Shown here: one piece after another, positions 47,354-59,915 of the stretch
Numbering within the stretch: the first letter of the stretch is position 1
How the letters are laid out: each line of letters starts with the position of its first letter
Assembly (NCBI GenBank): GCA_903813345.2
Contig: CAIIXF020000006.1
Coordinates: 33,953,524-34,013,523 of the forward strand
Direction of reading: 5' to 3'
Origin: Owenia fusiformis
Lineage: Eukaryota > Annelida > Polychaeta > Sabellida > Oweniidae
DNA: 60,000 nucleotides
Translations under genes and position numbers: made by a program
Notes under the pieces: generated by a model
Seen by the model: only the letters and a program-made list of their open reading frames with translations
Database searches by the model: none
Told to the model about the DNA's origin: nothing

Positions 47354-49424
47354 AAAAAGACACGAGGAAGAGTCGTGCACATTTAAATTTTATTAAACAA
47401 GAGGGGGTCATCCTAACCTTTGTTTTCATAAGTGGGAGGGAGGTATGACTAATTGACCACTGGGTCGGTATAACAATGATTAGAGGGTTTCATTTTTGTG
47501 GTCATTTTATGTCTTGTTTTCATTATTTATTTGAGCAGTTAAAATTATTTATTTGAGCAGTTAAAGTTACATATTTCTGTTATCCAGGATGTTCGAAGAT
47601 GTTAGATTGAGTTATATTTTCGCACTCTCAATCACAATCTAAGCTGAGATCTTTTGAAGCTTTTCGGCTTTTAGAGGATGATGTCATTCGAGATGAATGC
47701 TATACGAGAATTTGATTGGTAGAGATATATCTGCAAATAATGCCCTTAATACCCCTTCCCATTGTAATGTGTTATTAGATCAGACAAGATTTGGCGAACG
47801 TATTGTTTAGTCGTTAATTTCGAGCGAACTGTCACTTTCCTCAACCAAAACTTAATTTTCTCGCCTTTGACTGTCATATTATTTTAATAAAAGCCATTGT
47901 TCTTCAGCAAATCGATAGCAACCCTATTTCGGGTGCAATATAACTGAAGGCAACTAGAATCGCAATTGGAAACTTTTGAACATTTGAGATTTATTATAGA
48001 GCCTAATATGGACTGCAGAGATGCTAAATGACGACTGTGTTATCTCCCCGTACATATAATTTCAGGATGATTATATTTTTATTGTGAGATTTTATTTAAA
48101 GGTTAGATTGGGTGGTTTGTGTACATATATTCTTCTTACAACTTACAACATATTGTGTGATCATTGTCGTGTCGCGCATGTATGGATTATTAGGTCACGT
48201 GGTGAGCTATTCTTATTTCCCACTTGTTATTATTCTGGATGGTCTTCATTGTTTTTTTCCAACTACATTGTTATTGGCAGTAAACTATTACATGTATATT
48301 AAAGAAGATATAAGGATTTGGAGCATAAGAAACATAAGAGATTGAAATTCAAATGGGCACATGTACTTTATTATATTCATCATTGTTTCCAACTCATCAT
48401 TGTGAATATCATCATTGTGAATATTGTTGGTTTCATCCAAAACTTTTGATGCTGATATTATTGTCATATTCACTCATCATTGTTATTTGTTCATCATTGT
48501 CCTTCACTCTCCTGCCATCAGTGATGATTTCATTCTCTGTTGTTGATTCTTCTTTGCTCTTGTGAGCAATGTCATCGATCATAGTCATCACTATTTATAT
48601 TCAATGTATCACTTGTTCTCATGTTCTTTGCTTTTGAATTGTTTATTGTCATTTTGTTATCATCATTCACTTTTGATATATCACTTGCTTTCGACTGGTA
48701 TATTAACATGGAACTCTGTGCATGCTCCACAGACCATAAACATCAAATAAGAGATTATTGGTATACACATCTACATTTTTGTAATATCAGCTTTGAAGAG
48801 TCATCCCTGAGGGCAGTAAAGACAATGTGATGAAATAAATCGAAGCATTATCTTTGCATAAATGACATCTTAATCCCCAATCCAATAGAATCATCAATGA
48901 TCATCAGGGAGCGTCCTCCCATGTAAGTCTCAACAATTGGGCATAATTGGGAGTGTCCTCTAGGGAGGAGTGAATGGTTTGACACTCAAACACTATCTGT
49001 TAGAATTCTCTGTTATATTAACTAGAACTATTATGCCTTAATTAGCTATTTTTCTTCCATGATTATTCTGGATAATGTTCAATCAGAAGTGACAAGGAAA
49101 AGTTTAAAAATCAGATTCATTCATTTGGGTCAAATTATTTCATTTCTCGACTCGTAAAAATGTGACAGTTTTTGTTAATAGAACAATTGTTGCCTATCTG
49201 AAGATATGAGCAATTACAAATTAGACAATAAAAAAGTTTGAGTCTGTCGATTTCTTATGGAGGTACTTATTAATGTGTCTTAATCGTTAAACCAGACTTT
49301 TTCAGAATAATGATTTTTTTTATGATAAAGGGTTTCGGAATTCCAACAAAAGTTTCTTGTGACAGAATCCTGGACAGAGGTGTTATTTAGCCAAGAATGA
49401 AATGACTGGCCTATCATTTTTTGA
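47354..49424. other. Noncoding stretch with a CATCATTG-rich patch
   Basis: From 48375 to 48700 the words TCATCATTGT and TCATTGTGAATA recur as imperfect simple sequence, which creates several overlapping short open frames. 47580-47960 is of normal complexity, without a readable gene. Confidence 0.4.
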
Positions 49425-49570
49425 AACTCATAATGAAGTAAGATAAAAAAGAAAAACCAAGAAATAAAGTATATAGACCTAAACTCCAATCTATAAATAG
49501 TACACAAATATGCAAAAATGACCCTCTTTAGTCAAATTTTAGAGAGAAAATATGCAAAGTAAGTAGAAGC
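49425..49570 (+). repeat. Dispersed 165-bp repeat, copy 10
   Basis: Shared blocks are GAAATAAAGTATATAGACCT, ACTCCAATCTATAAATAGTA, ATGCAAAAATGA and GTCAAATTTTAGAGAGAAAA. Confidence 0.65.
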
Positions 49571-52560
49571 AAATGATTTTTTAGTGCAGGTAGGTTATTA
49601 CTGGCATCCATTGTGTTATTGCATTATAATTAAAATCTCAATTATTTTGTCTCAGGTCTGTTAGATAAAGTTTCCTTAGGTGTGAACACTGCCAGCAATT
49701 ACAATAAGAATTTATCGGAAAACATGAAAACTAGAAATTATCGCAACTAATATTTAGGAAATACAATAGCTGTAAGAATTATCATGATAACAATAATCAG
49801 AATTCTATTGAATTATTGGGTGTGTAAACGACAAAATAAAACAGGAATCTTGATTTTGTGAATAACAAATATGTGTATCTGCAATCAATAATTTAGATAA
49901 TATTTCGTAATTGTAATAGTGAAAGCTATTTTTTTCAAACAAAAAGACTAACTGACAAGCCATCAAGTTAACAGACAATGGTAGAATTTATTACATAATA
50001 GGTCATAGCGATTGTAAATAGCCATACATACTCGTTATAATGAAACACAATTGGAGCAGGGTTTTACAAAAATGTTCAAATTCTGATTACCATTGCTAGT
50101 TTGGCAATCAGTCTGTTGCCTGATTGGCAAAGAGTTTTTCAAGTTCATTACAAAAAATGAATTTGGCAATAAGGTATCTGTGAAATTCAAATGCTGGATT
50201 AGACATACCGTACTTTGAATTGGTTGGATTAAGCATGGGCTATCAAGAGACCAGTATTTTAGCCACACCCCTAGGGTTTATCTTACATCATCTTGGGCAT
50301 TATTCTTGGGTTTTTGAACAATCAGGGAAAATTGGATTCATTGTCTCTTATGATGACCTAGGGGACTCTGTAGAACCTAGAGTATACATCCTTGGGTATA
50401 AGTCCCTTAGAGGATAAGATCCTTATGGTGTAAGTCCTTTTGGATGCTACTCCCATATGGCATATATCTCATCATCTAGACTTATAGACAATAGTGCATG
50501 GTACCATGGTAACTTAAAGAATCCTCATGTCAACGATTTTCAAATTAATATGGCAAAAGCTATTAACTTATTACCCCTCTTAGATGTTTTTTTTGTATTT
50601 TCAGATTTTCAAGTATACCTTATTGATGAACTGCTATAACAACCATTCTTTGCCATAACAACCAGAGATTGTAAGATTCATGAGACTTTGATTTATGATC
50701 ACCATAGCAACCATCACCATAGCAAACAAACCCATCAACATAGCAACTAGCATCGATAACAAGAGTTAGGTAAGAATTCAATTTATCAATTATCAATTAG
50801 AAATATGATTGTCAATCAAAACACAATTATTAAATAATTAACCTGATCTATAAAAGGGAAGGATGGTGGGTGAAGTAATGGTAATAATAGAAATCTGATC
50901 AAATAGCTGAGACAAAAGTTAAATTGATTTAATCTTAATGGGTTTAAGACTATAAAGAGACAATCGTTTAACCTCTATTAAAGTGCCACATACATTATTG
51001 ATTTCTATAAGGGCTTTAAAACCGAAAAATTAATTTGTTCCACTTTCCTTCCTTATGGGTCATAAGAGCTTGATTCAAGCATGGGCCTCTAGTTGAAAGC
51101 CCATGATTCAAGACTGGTTTTCTGTAAATGCAAAACATTTATTTCTCTTTGGAATAAACTCTATAAAAATGATCAGCTCTTAATCAAAACCCTCGAGAAA
51201 GTGTACATATTTCCATAAATGTTATAATTGATGGAACAAATATGTTTTTTATGATATGGTCTTCAATAATTAGTTGACAATGGTGGAGATATGTCCTAAT
51301 GGAAATGGATTTCTGTCTCCTCATCACTTACCAAGGGCTACTTATGAGAAACTAAACAATTATATCTAATTGTCTTTTTATGTTCCATTATCGAAGACGA
51401 TATTCTTTAGCCGCCAATCAATGCAATTTCTATTATTTGTCATTGTCTCGAGGAGCATGCTTTGTATTTGTGCGTCTTTGGGGAAGAGGCTCATTATCAG
51501 GATAAAGGCACTGTCAGAAGTGTATTGAGCTCTGTATAATACGTCTGCTAAATATGTCAATTTGGTCATGCTTATTTTTTACATTTTCTTCGTAAAATTT
51601 GGAAGAGTGAATTGATTTTTTGGAACTTTTCTACAAACTAGACAATGCCATTTATGCCAGTTTCATTAATTTCTTGCTTTTTGCCTGTTTTTTACTCTAT
51701 TTCATGTTTAGAATACGAACACTATGGCGCTTTATTGAGGGGTATTTTGTGCAAGTTCATTGGATGTCAGATTCTTTTTCACATAAGTGTTTGAATTTGA
51801 TTTCCTATTTTTAATTAACCCTTGCTTCTTCTGAGTGACTTTAGTTCCTTGAACTTACTTGGGAGAGAGTACAATAGGACATTCCATTGTGGATTGCTCT
51901 TATTATTTCTACTTAACTAAAATGAACAGAAATCATACAGACTGAAGACAAGCAATACCCCTCTTCAATTCACTGACTTCTAACTCACAACTCTAATTCT
52001 TTTGTTGAATGGCCTTGGCTTAAGTTGATCAAGCTACATGAAATTACGATTTCTCTAATTTTTTTTATATTTGAGCTGAAAAAGATATGACAACCATCCT
52101 GTTACGTCAGTCTATTACTAAGACATCATTGTTAAATATCTCTCACAGAACTCTTTTAGTTGTGTTTTTCCAATGTTTTCAAATGCATATGCATTTATCG
52201 AAACATAACAAAGGGCAACATTAGAAAAACCAAAATTAACTCATTTTCATTGTAGCTTATAAGACAGAAGGGACACTTAATAATGCTGTTTGAAAATTAA
52301 CTTTGTAATGAAACTGTTCTTATCCCATTTATATTTCTGTTTGTTTCAGCAACCATCAAGCAAAGTTGATTAGAAAATTTTGCCTATCAAATCCTAATTA
52401 AAAAAGACGTCACTAAATGTTGAAAATGCTTTTTGAACTTGACTCTCAAATTAAAATTTAGAATAAATGTAACTAAAATATGATGAATGAGGGGAGGACA
52501 ATAATAAATGAACCAAAAACCCGATGCTGAAAATGTCATCATCTTTTGTCAGTTTTTACA
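49571..52560. other. 3 kb without a recognised gene
   Basis: AT-rich sequence. At 50640-50760 the words CACCATAGCAACCA recur several times (short imperfect repeat). At 50235-50460 there are loose AAGTCCTT and CCTTAGAGGATAAG repeats. Open frames are at most 65 codons. Confidence 0.4.
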
Positions 52561-52700
52561 TTTTTCTCTCTAAAATTTGAATGAAGTACTCACTTTTCTT
52601 GCATTTTTGTACAATTTAGAGTATCGATTTCACGCCTGTGTACTTTTTTTCATGCTAATTCTCATCTTTTTCACTCAATTTTGAATTTGAAAATGTGCCC
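52561..52700 (-). repeat. Dispersed 165-bp repeat, copy 11 (inverted)
   Basis: The plus strand reads TTTCTCTCTAAAATTTGAAT, TCTTGCATTTTTGTACAATT, TAGAGTATCGATTTCACGCC and TTTTTCACTCAATTTTGAAT, the family blocks in inverse order. Confidence 0.75.
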
Positions 52701-53116
52701 ATCACATTGATTTATTTATGGGATGTTGTCTTTGTAGTATACTGATTAATGACACTATGTCAAACATAATCTGATGGACCTATAACCCACGACAACTTTG
52801 TCTTACCACTTAAACAATATTTTATTGAACTGTGTGATAAACCTTAAAGAACCCAGAGCGAAATAAATGATGGCAAAAGACATCAGAAACCTTTGACATT
52901 ATCTCTGTTGCTGCATTGAATGAACGGCGCTACTAAATAGCCAATTCTTTCAGATCTGACCAAAAGTGACAAAAGTTGATCCGTTAATTTCGTCCTGTCG
53001 CAGCATCATTTAATTAATACCCAGCTTGATCTCCAGTTTGCTGTTGTAATCTTGAGAGGGACTTATAACAGTCAGTCTTCTGTCACTTAGAAATACCCCA
53101 AGATTAATCTATTGTT
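52701..53116. other. Spacer between two inverted repeat copies
   Basis: Normal-complexity sequence, for example around 52920-53060, with no readable gene. Confidence 0.3.
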
Positions 53117-53276
53117 TCCGTCTGCTCATGCTCATTTCACTCCATTTCTCTCTAAAATTTGAATGAACTATCTGATTTTCTGACATTTCTATCTAGTTTA
53201 GAGTATGTTCCTTATGTCTTGTTATTTTCTTCAGCTGATATCACTTTTATCCATTCTATTTTGCATTTCAAAATAA
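53117..53276 (-). repeat. Dispersed 165-bp repeat, copy 12 (inverted, full length)
   Basis: The plus strand begins TCCGTCTGCTCATGCTCATT, the inverse of the family's 3' end, then TTTCTCTCTAAAATTTGAAT, and ends TCCATTCTATTTTGCATTTC AAAAT. Both family termini are present. Confidence 0.78.
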
Positions 53277-54998
53277 AACAACTGAAATCAAGTTATGTAT
53301 TGACTTTGTACAGGCTAATGGAAGATCATTTGCATGTGCTTTTATTAGTTGCACTCTTGATGATTTTTCAATAGTTTATATAAAACAATGGTTTATGAAA
53401 AGAGACGTAAGATCATATACCAATTGAAAGCTTCATATATTTGAAATTTAGTCTAAGCCATCAACCAAATACAGATTGGCTCCTTTATATATATGGTTAT
53501 ATTAATTATAAAATGTCATCTATTGGTAGATAAATACCATATCCTACCTTATAATTGATCAATATATTTGTTTGCCTCTTGTTTTTGCAGAGTTGGCTAT
53601 CTTAATACCAGAAGAATATTGAATACTCTAGATCTATGGTGAGTAAAACTGGTGAGTAAAACTGCAGTAATGACAATAATTTACATGGTCAATTTCATGA
53701 TCAGTTTGTAAAGTGAAACCTGACCAAAGATATAATTGAGGCTAAATGAAAGTGTTCAAATTTCAAGTTGTTCATATTTTGAGGTGTTACTATAAAAGTT
53801 AAGGTGTTCACTTAAATAGGTTTAACTGCACTCCAACAAAACATTGTGGTTTAAACTACAAGTGGTCTTGAGATGACAAATGTTATAATTCAGGACGTCC
53901 CAACAACCGTGACCTTTCCAATGGTGGTAAAAAAACAAAATGAAGGACAGAAGAAGTATCCAAAATGATACATTTAGTGCAACATAAGTGTACAGTTGAT
54001 AAGTAAAAGCCTCTTATTGAGTGGAGACAAAAGCTTACTTTAGTGTCCTAAAACAAAAGTCAACAAGTTGAAGTGATTGCTGTTCACAGGCGTAGAAGCC
54101 ATTACTTAGTAGACGGACCCATAATGCATCATTGTCAGACATAAATTTATCTGAATTAATTTGTATTGTTTTGTATCAAGTCTAATTTTTGATTAAATTA
54201 TATTTGTTCGGCACTTTGATCTTCATTTTAATGCACATTATCGGTATCTATTATATGTTATCTGAACAATGTACCTTTAAACATTACACTTCAAAAAATC
54301 CAAAAGTGCCATGGCAATACATGTACAAAGCCTATTTTATATTCTCAATTTGATTTTGAAATCTTTAAAGGTTATAACCTATTAAAGTGAATTTATTTTG
54401 GGACGCTTATTGAAAAAGGATAAAAATTGAGTATGTATTGTTTTGCTATCAGTGAGGTATCTATGTTTAAAGTAAGCTGTATTTTGTTTGTCATGGAATT
54501 AAGATGGGCTGTGTTTGTCATGGATTATTTAGGATTGTTGTCTAAGTTTTGTACCTACATGTACAATGTACCAGGACCTTTGCATCGTATACAATTACTT
54601 TTTGTCTACTGTTCAAGGATATAATAACACTGTATATCACTTTTATATTGTTTTTAAGGTAAAACGCATATTTATTTAATGTACTATGTATCTCCCGATA
54701 CCCCTTTATTATACGACGTATCATTAAACCCCATAGTTAAACCTTAAAAAGATAAATTTTCCCACACAAACAATTCTTAATAGCATGTTTTTTATGCTAT
54801 TAGCATAAATCAAGCAGCTATGAAGCTTTTGTCAAATGACAATACTGATACATGACAAAAAATATCTTTTATTTCCTATTTTGATGTTTTTTATGTGTAG
54901 GCATTCATTTGTTGGAGCTCGGGGGAATGAATGACGGCCTAGAAGATGCATCGATAAACAAAAGAGATACAAGCCAATAAATAAAATGTCATTCTGAC
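53277..54998. other. AT-rich stretch, no gene
   Basis: No coding family recognised. A short direct repeat GTGAGTAAAACTG occurs twice at 53640-53664. Confidence 0.4.
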
Positions 54999-55160
54999 CA
55001 TGTTTTAAAATGTAAAATAGAGTGGAAAAGAATAAACTTAACAACACATGCAATAAATAGACATGTAGCAAACCCTCTAAATTGTATATAAATGCAAGAA
55101 AATGAGGAAGTTCAATCAAATTTTACAGAGAAATGGAGTGAAATAGCATGAGCAGACGGA
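54999..55160 (+). repeat. Dispersed 165-bp repeat, copy 13 (full length)
   Basis: This is one of the best preserved copies: TTTTAAAATGTAAAATAGAG, GCAATAAATAGACATGTAGC, CTCTAAATTGTATATAAATG, CAAGAAAATGAGG, AAATTTTACAGAGAAATGGA and GTGAAATAGCATGAGCAGAC GGA at the end. Confidence 0.8.
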
Positions 55161-57664
55161 CTTTATAAGCATCCGTGAATCTCCTCATCTTTTGCAGGTG
55201 GGATGTATTAAAATTCCACAATGGTTCGGTTGTATTGTAATTTTGAAAAAGTATTATTTGCGGGGTTTGTGCTACAAACAAAGACTTTGTATAGACAGAG
55301 GGGGTGTTCGGTGTTTGCTAAAGATAACGAAACAAACAGTGAATAAATTCGACTCTTCTGATGCTTTGTGCAATGAGAGCCCAAAAAAGCTACGTCTAGT
55401 TGCTATAGTCATTGAAAACAAATACAAACGACAATAGGATTTCTTTTGGATATCCCTAAATAAATGCCTTATTGTGCTAAGGCTTTAGTTTGTTGATCTT
55501 CTTCCCATGTCCACATATTACAATGTTCAGTGACTAGTGTACTATTGGTTTTGTACATTTGATATATTTGGCATTAGGGCCTTAAACTGCAATGTAAATG
55601 AACAACAAGTAGACAGAATAAAAAGAGAAATTAAAACACTGAATATTTTTATTGAGGAGTTGACTTATGTAAAGCTATTGTTATCACAATTACCCTTCTA
55701 CATATACATATTTGATTTAATGCAAACTGCATATGGATTTACCAACTTTGATATTCAAAATTATGATTTATTGATTTGATCTTCAAGAGGTAAGTATATA
55801 TACTATAAGTTACAAGGACAGTTTTATTATGTTAGTAATAATAAAGAAATAACATGTACTTTGTACATAGTGGATTCATATTTTTTATATTGATGGTTTC
55901 ATATGGATATTTAGGTCATTATACAGATGGGCAGGACTGATTGATATATACGAATTAGATATATAGATTGTTACATTTAGATCATATATTATTTTTTATT
56001 GCATCTTCTGCTCTTTTGTTTTGATCATTTTATTATTGTTTGTTTGTTTGTTTGTTTGTTTGTTCATAAAAGTTGTTCAACGTAAACATATGAAGCACAG
56101 ATATGTTTTTAAATGATGATATTTTTTATGATTGTCCTCATTCCAATGTCCCTGGTCTGGCCAAAATATGGCCATGATATTCATTTGTTATTAAGATTGT
56201 TCAAAGATATTTAGGCGACCTTAATGAAGTAGTATATATGAAACAGTACAATATGTGCCGGCAGTATGCTTTATGACTGTATTGGAATTCTTAATTATGA
56301 AACTAATGGACTAATTATATTTATTTGTGGTTTGGGCCGTAACAAATAAGATAAGATAAGACAATAATTAAGAGTATAACAAAACGTAGAAAAAATGGTA
56401 ACACCTGAGTGCACAAACAATTGTAACAACCCAACCTCCAGGAATCGTAATGATCAAAATAGGATGAAATAAGAATGACCATATAAAGAAAGTGTTGCCA
56501 TGGTAATGCTGTATGATAAATGGTCACATTTGGTCTCACGTTACTTATTTGTAGTTTTGACTGAGATTACATTAGAAAAATGAATTATTGCAAATTATGC
56601 AGATAAGTCTCAAAATGCCGAGACATTAATGTCAGGCTCAAGAAAATAATATTCTAAATAATAAAATTATGAAAACATTCTGTATGAGATATTAGTCGTA
56701 GTCACGTAAGGGTATTGTCCCTAATCCAACGCTATTAAATTGTGATAAACCATTGTGATGAAATTGTGGAGATATTGTTATGAAAATGAGGCTGCGAGAA
56801 ATCGTGATTGTTACAATAAGATTTGAATCCCTTGACGATTAACTACGAGTATTATTGTACTTATAAATCCCACTTAATTCTCAAACTTCTGATTTAAAGA
56901 GCAGTTTGAAAAGTCTTTTGGATTGATGCAGTGATCTGACAATGGTGTATTGTAAGTTATAATCACCAGATTTCTTTAAGTAAACTTCTCTAGCTTGTTT
57001 TGAATATCGGAATTTATAAGATCTTAAAAAAGAATAACTCAATAAGGGAGTTCAAGCCAAATATGTGATTTTTATGATTGAGACTTGGGAGCCATTGTAG
57101 TTGGGTTAAAACGTTGATAAATCTAACACCATTCATATTTATTTTAGATTATTATACACAGTACCCCCACATTCCAATTCCTTTATTTCCATCAAAACAA
57201 TTTTGATTTTTTACTTGACATATTGTATCCATTCACAATGGAAGGTCAAGATTTTTATGTTCAGATTTTGTATGATTTTTTTATGAGAGAATTTTTTAAG
57301 TTTTTTAATTGTTTTGCAATGGTTTAATATATAATGGTATGTGTTTATTATTTCAATAATGCATGGTTTAAACTTAGATTAATGCATGGCATTATATAAA
57401 TAATGCATGGCAGTAGTATCCTATTAATACCTGACATATACAGTATGTAGTGTTACACACTCTGATGCCTAGTGTCTAGTTCTAATCACTACCCTCTCAT
57501 TAGGTTAGATAACTTTACAATTTTGATGCTGAGATCTAAATAATCTTAAAAATAGCTGTCATTGTCTTTCATGAGAGTTGAGTTTCATGGGAATAATGAA
57601 ATCAATTCCAGCTACTTATGCAGGCTACCCTGCACGAGTTTATTGTTATAAACTGCCCTCTTCC
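55161..57664. other. 2.5 kb without a recognised gene
   Basis: Open frames of 80-81 codons at 55192 and 55537 do not resemble any family I know. The first follows an acceptor-like CTTTTGCAG, so a terminal exon is possible but unsupported. A GTTT microsatellite lies at 56038-56066. Confidence 0.35.
56038..56066. repeat. GTTT microsatellite
   Basis: Seven perfect TGTT/GTTT tetranucleotides. Confidence 0.9.
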
Positions 57665-57995
57665 TTATATAGACTGTATTGCAGTTCAGCAGTCCACCCT
57701 TACAACTGGTGCCCGAGGCAACACAGGTCATTTCGAACTTAACACATTGACCTTTTCTTAACCAATCAGCGAACTGAAAGAAACACATGCTAAATGTATA
57801 TCATTAACTATGACGTCAGATGGTATACGAAGGCATTAAACTCTATGACTAATTCTGATTGTGTAGCTTTAATTGATTGACCTATTTTTTCATTAGGTAA
57901 GGTAAGATGAAAGGAAAATCTCTCTTTCAAATAGTGTAAATGAAGCAGTTCCCATATAAGAATGCAAAATCAAACTTTGAAAAGGGTAGCCATTA
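57665..57995. repeat. Dispersed promoter-like module, copy B
   Basis: It shares the block order of 31885-32240: CAGTTCAGCAG-CC, GGTCATTT, AACCAATCA (57760), TGCTAAATG, TGACGTCAGA (57811), TCTGATT, CTCTCTTT and AAAGGGTAGCCA. It lacks the TATA-like string seen in copy A. Both copies lie in the same orientation 25.8 kb apart. Confidence 0.6.
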
Positions 57996-58824
57996 CTATT
58001 TCAATCATAGAATTATTGATCCAAGAAGATTTAAGCAAAATTGTAAAAAAATCACAATTAAATTACCAAACTTAAGTTCATTGTAAAAGTCCAGACCTCA
58101 TTGTTCCCTATGCCAATCAAATCAAAATCACGGCATAGTCAACTAATTTAGTTAACTGATATGAAACCCATAGGCTTGCCTGAGATATTCCACTGTTCCT
58201 AGCATTACAACTCTTTAATTCTATTAGTTTATTGACAGTTTCTCCTTATAAAGGGAATAGATAAGAAACTGTAGTCTTGTTGAAGAATCGTCTATTGTAA
58301 AGTAGCTGATAAAAAATTGGAGCTTCAAAATTTGATAATGCTCTGAAAATTAAATTGGGTATCGGGAAAAGAGATACAATACTCAGGATTTTGGAGTAGA
58401 TGGTAATCGTAAGTAGATTTCTGTTACATTGTGCTTGTAGAAAGTTGAGATTCAGAGGTGACCTGATCCAAAAAGTTGAATAAGAGAATATTAGGTTGGG
58501 TAGATAGTAGAGTTAGTCAAATCTAGCCTAAAAATGTCACATTTAGTTATTGGGTTACAACAAGGTAGGGACACAAACTGTAGTATAAGAGGTCAAAGTA
58601 AATGAGGTCAATTGTCAAGTTTGTATAGTATATGAGTTCTTATATACATATATAAGATTTTATGCATGGTTGCAAGTCACATCTTAATTAAATTTAAAAC
58701 ATATAAGCATGTGAATGTGTATCACAAAATGGTAATTATCCCACTGAACAATGTTTGCGTAGGGATGAGAAGCTGTTTATCCATCCATCCATTCATGTGC
58801 ATTTGGATATACATGTTTTGTTCA
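57996..58824. other. AT-rich stretch, no gene
   Basis: Nothing recognised before the terminal satellite. Confidence 0.4.
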
Positions 58825-59915
58825 TCTTTCAGTGAGTGTATGACAATGAGTCAGTAAGTGCATGGCAATGAGTCTGTAAGTGCATGGCAATGAGTCTGTG
58901 AGTGTATGGCAATGAGTCTGTGAGTGCATGACAATGAGTCTATGAGTGCATGACAATGAGTCTGTAAGTGCATGGCAATGAGTCTGTAAGTGCATGGCAA
59001 TGAGTCTGTAAGTGCATGGCAATGAGTCTGTAAGTGCATGGCAATGAGTCTGTGAGTGCATGGCAATGAGTCTGTAAGTGCATGGCAATGAGTCTGTGAG
59101 TGCATGGCAATGAGTCTGTAAGTGCATGGCAATGAGTCTGTGAGTGCATGGCAATGAGTCTGTGAGTGCATGGCAATGAGTCTGTGAGTGCATGACAATG
59201 AGTCTATGAGTGCATGACAAGGAGTCTGTGAGTGCATGACAATGAGTCTGTGAGTGCATGACAATGAGTCTGAGTGTATGGCAATGAGTCTGTGAGTGCA
59301 TGACAATGAGTCTGTGAATGCATGACAATGAGTTGGTGAGTACATGATAGTGAGTCAATGAGTGTATGACAATGACAATTTATTGAGTATATGACAATGA
59401 CAATTTATTGAGTATATGACAATGAGTTGGTAAGTGCATGACAAGTTATTGAATATATGACAATGAGTTGGTGAGTGTATGATATTGAGTCAGTGAGTGC
59501 ATGAGATTGAGTCTGTGAGTTCATGACAGTGAATCAGTAAGTGTATGACGATGAGTCAGTGAGTATATGACAATGAGAGTGTATGACAAGTTATTTATTG
59601 TATGACAGTGAGTTGATGAGTGCATGACAATGAGTCAGTGAGTGCATGACAAGGAGTCTGTGAGTGCATGACAATGAGTCTGTGAGTGCATGACAATTAG
59701 TCAGTGAGTGCATGACAATGAGTCTGTGAGTGCATGACAATGAGTCAGTGAGTGTATGACAATGAGTCAGTGAGTACATGACAATGAGTCTGTGAGTGCA
59801 TGACAATGAGTCAGTGAGTGTATGACAATGAGTTGGTGAGTGCATGGCAAGTTATTGAGTGTATGACAACGAGTTGGTGAGTGTAGGCAAGTTATCAAGT
59901 GCATGACAATGAGTC
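58825..59915. repeat. 22-bp satellite, about 48 copies
   Basis: Units of 22 bp, TGAGTCTGTGAGTGCATGAC-AA, vary at a few sites (GGC for GAC, CTATG for CTGTG, TCAG for TCTG). From 59340 the array becomes irregular, with inserted TTATTGAGTATATGAC words. Minus-strand open frames up to 178 codons encode only THRLI(V/A)MHSQ-type repeats and are artefacts of the stop-free unit. Confidence 0.95.

Noticed and set aside
55192-55779. Two open frames of 80-81 codons as possible genes
   Set aside because: No family resemblance, no second exon, and lengths expected by chance in this much sequence, although one follows an acceptor-like site.
58822-59845. Minus-strand open frames of 84-178 codons with THRLIVMHSQ repeats
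   Set aside because: They are created by a stop-free 22-bp unit that is open in all three minus frames.
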